This document shows, one piece after another, positions 60,852 to 64,000 of a stretch of 64,000 bases of DNA (its first letter is position 1; each line of letters opens with the position of its first letter). Below the pieces are notes generated by a model, which worked only from the letters and a program-made list of their open reading frames with translations, was not told the origin of the DNA and did no database searches. The position numbers were made by a program, and so were the translations under genes. Origin of the DNA: JAISGQ01 sp045604965 (GTDB taxonomy: Bacteria; Bacillota; Clostridia; Oscillospirales; Acutalibacteraceae); assembly GCA_045604965.1 (NCBI GenBank), contig JAZUPB010000041.1, positions 101,144-165,143 on the forward strand, in the 5' to 3' direction.

Positions 60852-63800
60852 TTAATTTTCGCTGTTTTTTCTGCGGCGAATAAAGAGTGTGCCTGCGACA
60901 AGAGCAAGAACAGCAAGACTGCTTATCATAATGATCAGTGCAGCAGTGCTGCCGTTGTCATCGCCGGTGTCGGGAGTGCCGCCTGACGAGTTGGGAGTAC
61001 CGACAGTGCCGATCTCGACAATAACATAAACATCCTTTGTCATTGCAGGAATGCTGAGAGTATCGTTGCTGAGAGTGGTTTCTGCTGCATTTTCAGTGGA
61101 ATCACCAATTTTTACAGAAGCAATCTTTGATCCTGTGTTGGCAGAAACTCCAAGTACAGGAGCTGTATTCTCGGAAAGATTAATTGCAAAGGAATCGGTA
61201 TATTCATCTGAATTGATAGTGAATTTACCACTGCCGCTGCCTTTCTTTATTACATAGAGGGTGTAAGACTGAGCAACCTCAGAGAACACAGCAGTTATCT
61301 CACAATCATCTGTGACATCATTGATTGCATACTCAAAGTCTGCAGCAGCAAGAGTCATCATTCCTTGTGCAGATTTGGAGTAAACAGTTTCAGCTTCTCC
61401 GCTGCCGCGCTTAACGGTAACAGAGACCAATTCATAACCGCTGTCTGCAATAAACTCGAAGGTGTGGTCAGAACCGGGCATTACTTCGTAACGTGTATTG
61501 GATACGTCAGCCGAGCCGGAATTTGTGTAAATGCTGCCGTTCCCGGTACGATTTACAGTGATTACAGGCTTACGTGCAACGGAGATATCCAGATACATAT
61601 CAGAAGTAATATTACTGATATCATACTTGCCGTCTGTGAATTCAACAGCAGTAAGAGCGGATTTGTCACTGCCGCAGCTAGCTTCGATAAGAACATATCC
61701 TTCTTCGAGAGAAAGCTCAGCGGTAACCGTTCCGTTAAGAGCAGCTTCCGTAATTGACTTATAATCAGTGCTGAGAGCAGTTCCGTTTACAGAAGCCTTG
61801 CCATCAACATTTATCTTTGCGTATACCACAAAATCAGAATTCTTGACAGCTTCAACTGTAACAGTAACGTTGTCGTCGACAAGATCAAGATGATATACAT
61901 ATGCACCGAGTGTCGCAGTTTCAAGCTCTGTATCATCGATAGATACAGAAACGATGCGGCTGCCCTCTGTAGGCATAACCTCAATAGTATACTTGCCGGA
62001 TTCAAGTCTTGTGGCAAGTATACGTGCATTGGGCTCAAGAGTGACGGTTGTATCGCCATAAACAGCCTGAGCGGTACCGCTGCCTATCTTGCGGGCAGCA
62101 AGCCAGAGTGTATCGGGAAGCTCAACATCAGTGTAAACCACGATTTCAACATCTGCAGAAGGCATTGTAAATGAGTCGGATGTACCGATGGAAATACCGT
62201 TTACGGTAACATCTGTGATCTTCGTATCTGCATCTGTTGCAAGAGTGAATGAAACCTCACTTTCGATAGCTGCAGTGCCTATATCTGCTGCTGTGCCGCT
62301 GAGAACAGTATCATTGTCGTTATATGTAAGTGTGACCTTTCCGGGTCCATCCTGACGGGCAGCGATGTTCTTTACATCGGAAACCGTCTTCACATAAACA
62401 TAGACATCCGAATCTATATTGGAAATCTTGTATTCACCATTTTCAGCAGTTATTTCGGTAGGCCGCATGGAAGCATTAGTACCGTAAAGAACAGATTCGA
62501 TCTTCCAGCCGCTATTTGCAGTGGGGGCAAGTGTCAGTTCATCAGAGGTGATATTGCTGAGGAAAGTAAGTTCAGTGGGTATATCCTTGCCATCAATAAC
62601 AGCAGAGCCTTCATTGTTTGTTCTTACATAAAGCTTTGCGCCATATGTGACATCGATGGTTATATCTCCTGTGGGTTTCGCCTCAGTGAATGTCACTGTG
62701 CCGTCATCGTTGAGGGTAAGGACATCGCTTCCGTTGGTCTTCCATACAGACGTATTTCCGTTTTTATCAGTAACGGTTGCAATTGCGGAAATAATGGAAA
62801 GTCCGCCGGGAGGTGTAATTACCAGTCCGTTTATCAGAGCATCAGGATGGATTACAGACTCATGGGAAGCAGTATTCACCGTGTATGTGGTGTGTCTGGA
62901 ATTACCGACAATGAAGGAGCTTCTCCTGTCAGAAGAAAGCTTGATTGATCCAAGATCTGAACCGACGAGATTTGCCTGGTTAACAGTTATCTCATTCCAG
63001 TCGCCGTACTCCACACAGACCTTGATATCATTGCCTGTAGGAACAATGTAATTGTCGGCAAAGTAGAGAGTCAAGGGGCCGCTGGTGGGAACAGAGGAAG
63101 GCCACTTGAGAGCGTCCTCATCCTCAACACCATTGACAAGCACATAAACATCTACAATGGAGTGATTTGCAGGGGGCTGAATATAGATGCGGTTAAGTCT
63201 GGAATCAGGCTTAAGAACAGCATCAATAGAAGCCTTGTTGACGGTAAGAGAAATATTACTGTAAGGACCGCCGTTGCCGTAAACGAAAGCACCGCCGGTG
63301 GAATAGCCGATAACAGTACCGTATGTGGAGGGTGCGTTATCTACGGAATCTGCATACTTCTGTTCAATGGTGAACTCATTCCACTCACCGTAAACAACAT
63401 GAACCTCAATCTTCTCATCAGTGGAAACAATATAATCCTCAGTAAAGTAGAGGGTCATATAGCCGCTTGTGGGAACCGGAGAAGGCCAGATAAGAGCATC
63501 CTCATCCACTTCGCCGTTGACAGTCACATAAGCATCAACAACGGAGTAGTAGGAAGGTGGATTAATGGAGATGCGGTCAAGCTCAGCATCAGGCTTGAGA
63601 ATAGTATCCTTGGAAGCCTGATTGCCTGTAAGAGAAATATTACCGTAAGGTCCGCCGTTGCCGTAAACGAAAGCACCGCCGGTGGAATATAGCACATAAG
63701 AACCGAAAGTTGACGGAGTATTCTCAACGGAATCGGCATATCTGTGATGAATAGACATCTCATTCCACTCACCGTAAACAACATGAACCTCTACCCTCTC

Positions 63801-64000
63801 ATCAGCGGAAACAATATAATCCTCAGTAAAGTAGAGGGTCATATAGCCGCTTGTGGGAACCGGAGAAGGCCAGATAAGAGCATCCTCATCCACCTCGCCG
63901 TTAACGGTCACATAAGCATCAACAACGGAGTAGTAGGAAGGCGGATTAATGGAGATGCGGTCAAGCTCAGCATCAGGCTTGAGAATAGTATCCTTGGAAG
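60852..64000 (-). CDS. Large repeat-containing surface protein, 5' part missing (runs off window)
   Basis: The frame stays open to the right edge, so at least 1,045 C-terminal residues are seen. From the edge inward come three or more 128-residue repeats (DALIWPSPVPTSGYMTLYF, TGGAFVYGNGGPY), then InlB/Bacterial-repeat-like beta units (VNRTGNGSIYTNSG, DSGYELVSVTV). The C-terminus has a sortase-like sequence TPDTGDD, a membrane helix (ALIIMISSLAVLALVAGTLF) and the tail RRRKNSEN, so it is probably anchored to the wall. Function (adhesion, polymer binding) is inferred. The signal peptide would be outside the window. Confidence 0.85.
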   Translation of the reverse strand, partial: SKDTILKPDAELDRISINPPSYYSVVDAYVTVNGEVDEDALIWPSPVPTSGYMTLYFTEDYIVSADERVEVHVVYGEWNEMSIHHRYADSVENTPSTFGSYVLYSTGGAFVYGNGGPYGNISLTGNQASKDTILKPDAELDRISINPPSYYSVVDAYVTVNGEVDEDALIWPSPVPTSGYMTLYFTEDYIVSTDEKIEVHVVYGEWNEFTIEQKYADSVDNAPSTYGTVIGYSTGGAFVYGNGGPYSNISLTVNKASIDAVLKPDSRLNRIYIQPPANHSIVDVYVLVNGVEDEDALKWPSSVPTSGPLTLYFADNYIVPTGNDIKVCVEYGDWNEITVNQANLVGSDLGSIKLSSDRRSSFIVGNSRHTTYTVNTASHESVIHPDALINGLVITPPGGLSIISAIATVTDKNGNTSVWKTNGSDVLTLNDDGTVTFTEAKPTGDITIDVTYGAKLYVRTNNEGSAVIDGKDIPTELTFLSNITSDELTLAPTANSGWKIESVLYGTNASMRPTEITAENGEYKISNIDSDVYVYVKTVSDVKNIAARQDGPGKVTLTYNDNDTVLSGTAADIGTAAIESEVSFTLATDADTKITDVTVNGISIGTSDSFTMPSADVEIVVYTDVELPDTLWLAARKIGSGTAQAVYGDTTVTLEPNARILATRLESGKYTIEVMPTEGSRIVSVSIDDTELETATLGAYVYHLDLVDDNVTVTVEAVKNSDFVVYAKINVDGKASVNGTALSTDYKSITEAALNGTVTAELSLEEGYVLIEASCGSDKSALTAVEFTDGKYDISNITSDMYLDISVARKPVITVNRTGNGSIYTNSGSADVSNTRYEVMPGSDHTFEFIADSGYELVSVTVKRGSGEAETVYSKSAQGMMTLAAADFEYAINDVTDDCEITAVFSEVAQSYTLYVIKKGSGSGKFTINSDEYTDSFAINLSENTAPVLGVSANTGSKIASVKIGDSTENAAETTLSNDTLSIPAMTKDVYVIVEIGTVGTPNSSGGTPDTGDDNGSTAALIIMISSLAVLALVAGTLFIRRRKNSEN
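63020..64000. repeat. 384-bp tandem repeats in surface protein gene
   Basis: The same sequence recurs every 384 bp (for example around 63,067, 63,451 and 63,835). The last two copies differ at only about 5 of 196 compared bases (63,421-63,616 against 63,805-64,000), while the first is clearly more diverged. The array continues past the window edge. Confidence 0.9.

Noticed and set aside
63020..64000. Regular repeats that might suggest a CRISPR array
   Set aside because: The period is 384 bp, units are coding and in frame, and there are no short repeats with unique spacers.

Overview
The window looks like a chromosomal segment of a low-to-medium G+C, spore-forming anaerobic Clostridia, most likely of the Ruminococcus/Oscillospiraceae type. 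This is inferred from sporulation genes (spoVT, yabP, yabQ, a yabM-like flippase), the yabN-yabO-yabP-yabQ-divIC-yabR gene order, long-form HPF, hemZ and strong Gram-positive ribosome binding sites. No rRNA gene, CRISPR array, insertion sequence or prophage was recognised.

Region 1 (1-13,900, minus strand) is an exopolysaccharide or cell-wall-glycan operon read from a near-consensus promoter at 14,054-14,082. It supplies nucleotide sugars (UDP-glucose dehydrogenase, UDP-glucuronate 4-epimerase, UDP-GlcNAc 2-epimerase, UDP-galactopyranose mutase, a GHMP sugar kinase and a sugar-1-P nucleotidyltransferase), at least four glycosyltransferase-like proteins, a hexapeptide acetyltransferase and a TolB-like propeller protein. 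The predicted glycan could contain galactofuranose, ManNAc and uronic acid. The leftmost gene is cut by the window edge. A lipoprotein, an LCP ligase and a priming sugar transferase at 20,521-23,117 probably serve the same or a related envelope polymer.

Region 2 (14,228-25,100) holds a GNAT acetyltransferase, an ABC transporter with a two-component system, spoVT behind a long hairpin that buries its ribosome binding site, a 34-residue membrane peptide, an XRE regulator and an E2/CAT-fold protein that appears to lack its catalytic histidine.

Region 3 (25,112-39,308, minus strand) is a conserved housekeeping block: hpf; then the yab/divIC cluster with an HU gene inside it; then recJ-relA-dtd-MBL hydrolase-hemZ-nucleoside kinase from one promoter.

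Region 4 (39,430-51,860) contains an SDR, an iron alcohol dehydrogenase, a MATE exporter divergent from an AraC regulator, and a molybdenum module. In that module a three-subunit molybdenum hydroxylase diverges from a FecCD-type importer, a ModE-like HTH and a fused NTPase/MobA-type nucleotidyltransferase.

Region 5 (51,862-64,000) is accessory. It has a 1,199-residue fused ABC transporter with Thr/Ser/Glu/Pro repeats, then an ABC-FtsX-XRE module bracketed by two tRNA-Ala(CGC)-like relics, and a large repeat-containing surface protein with a sortase-like tail that runs off the right edge.
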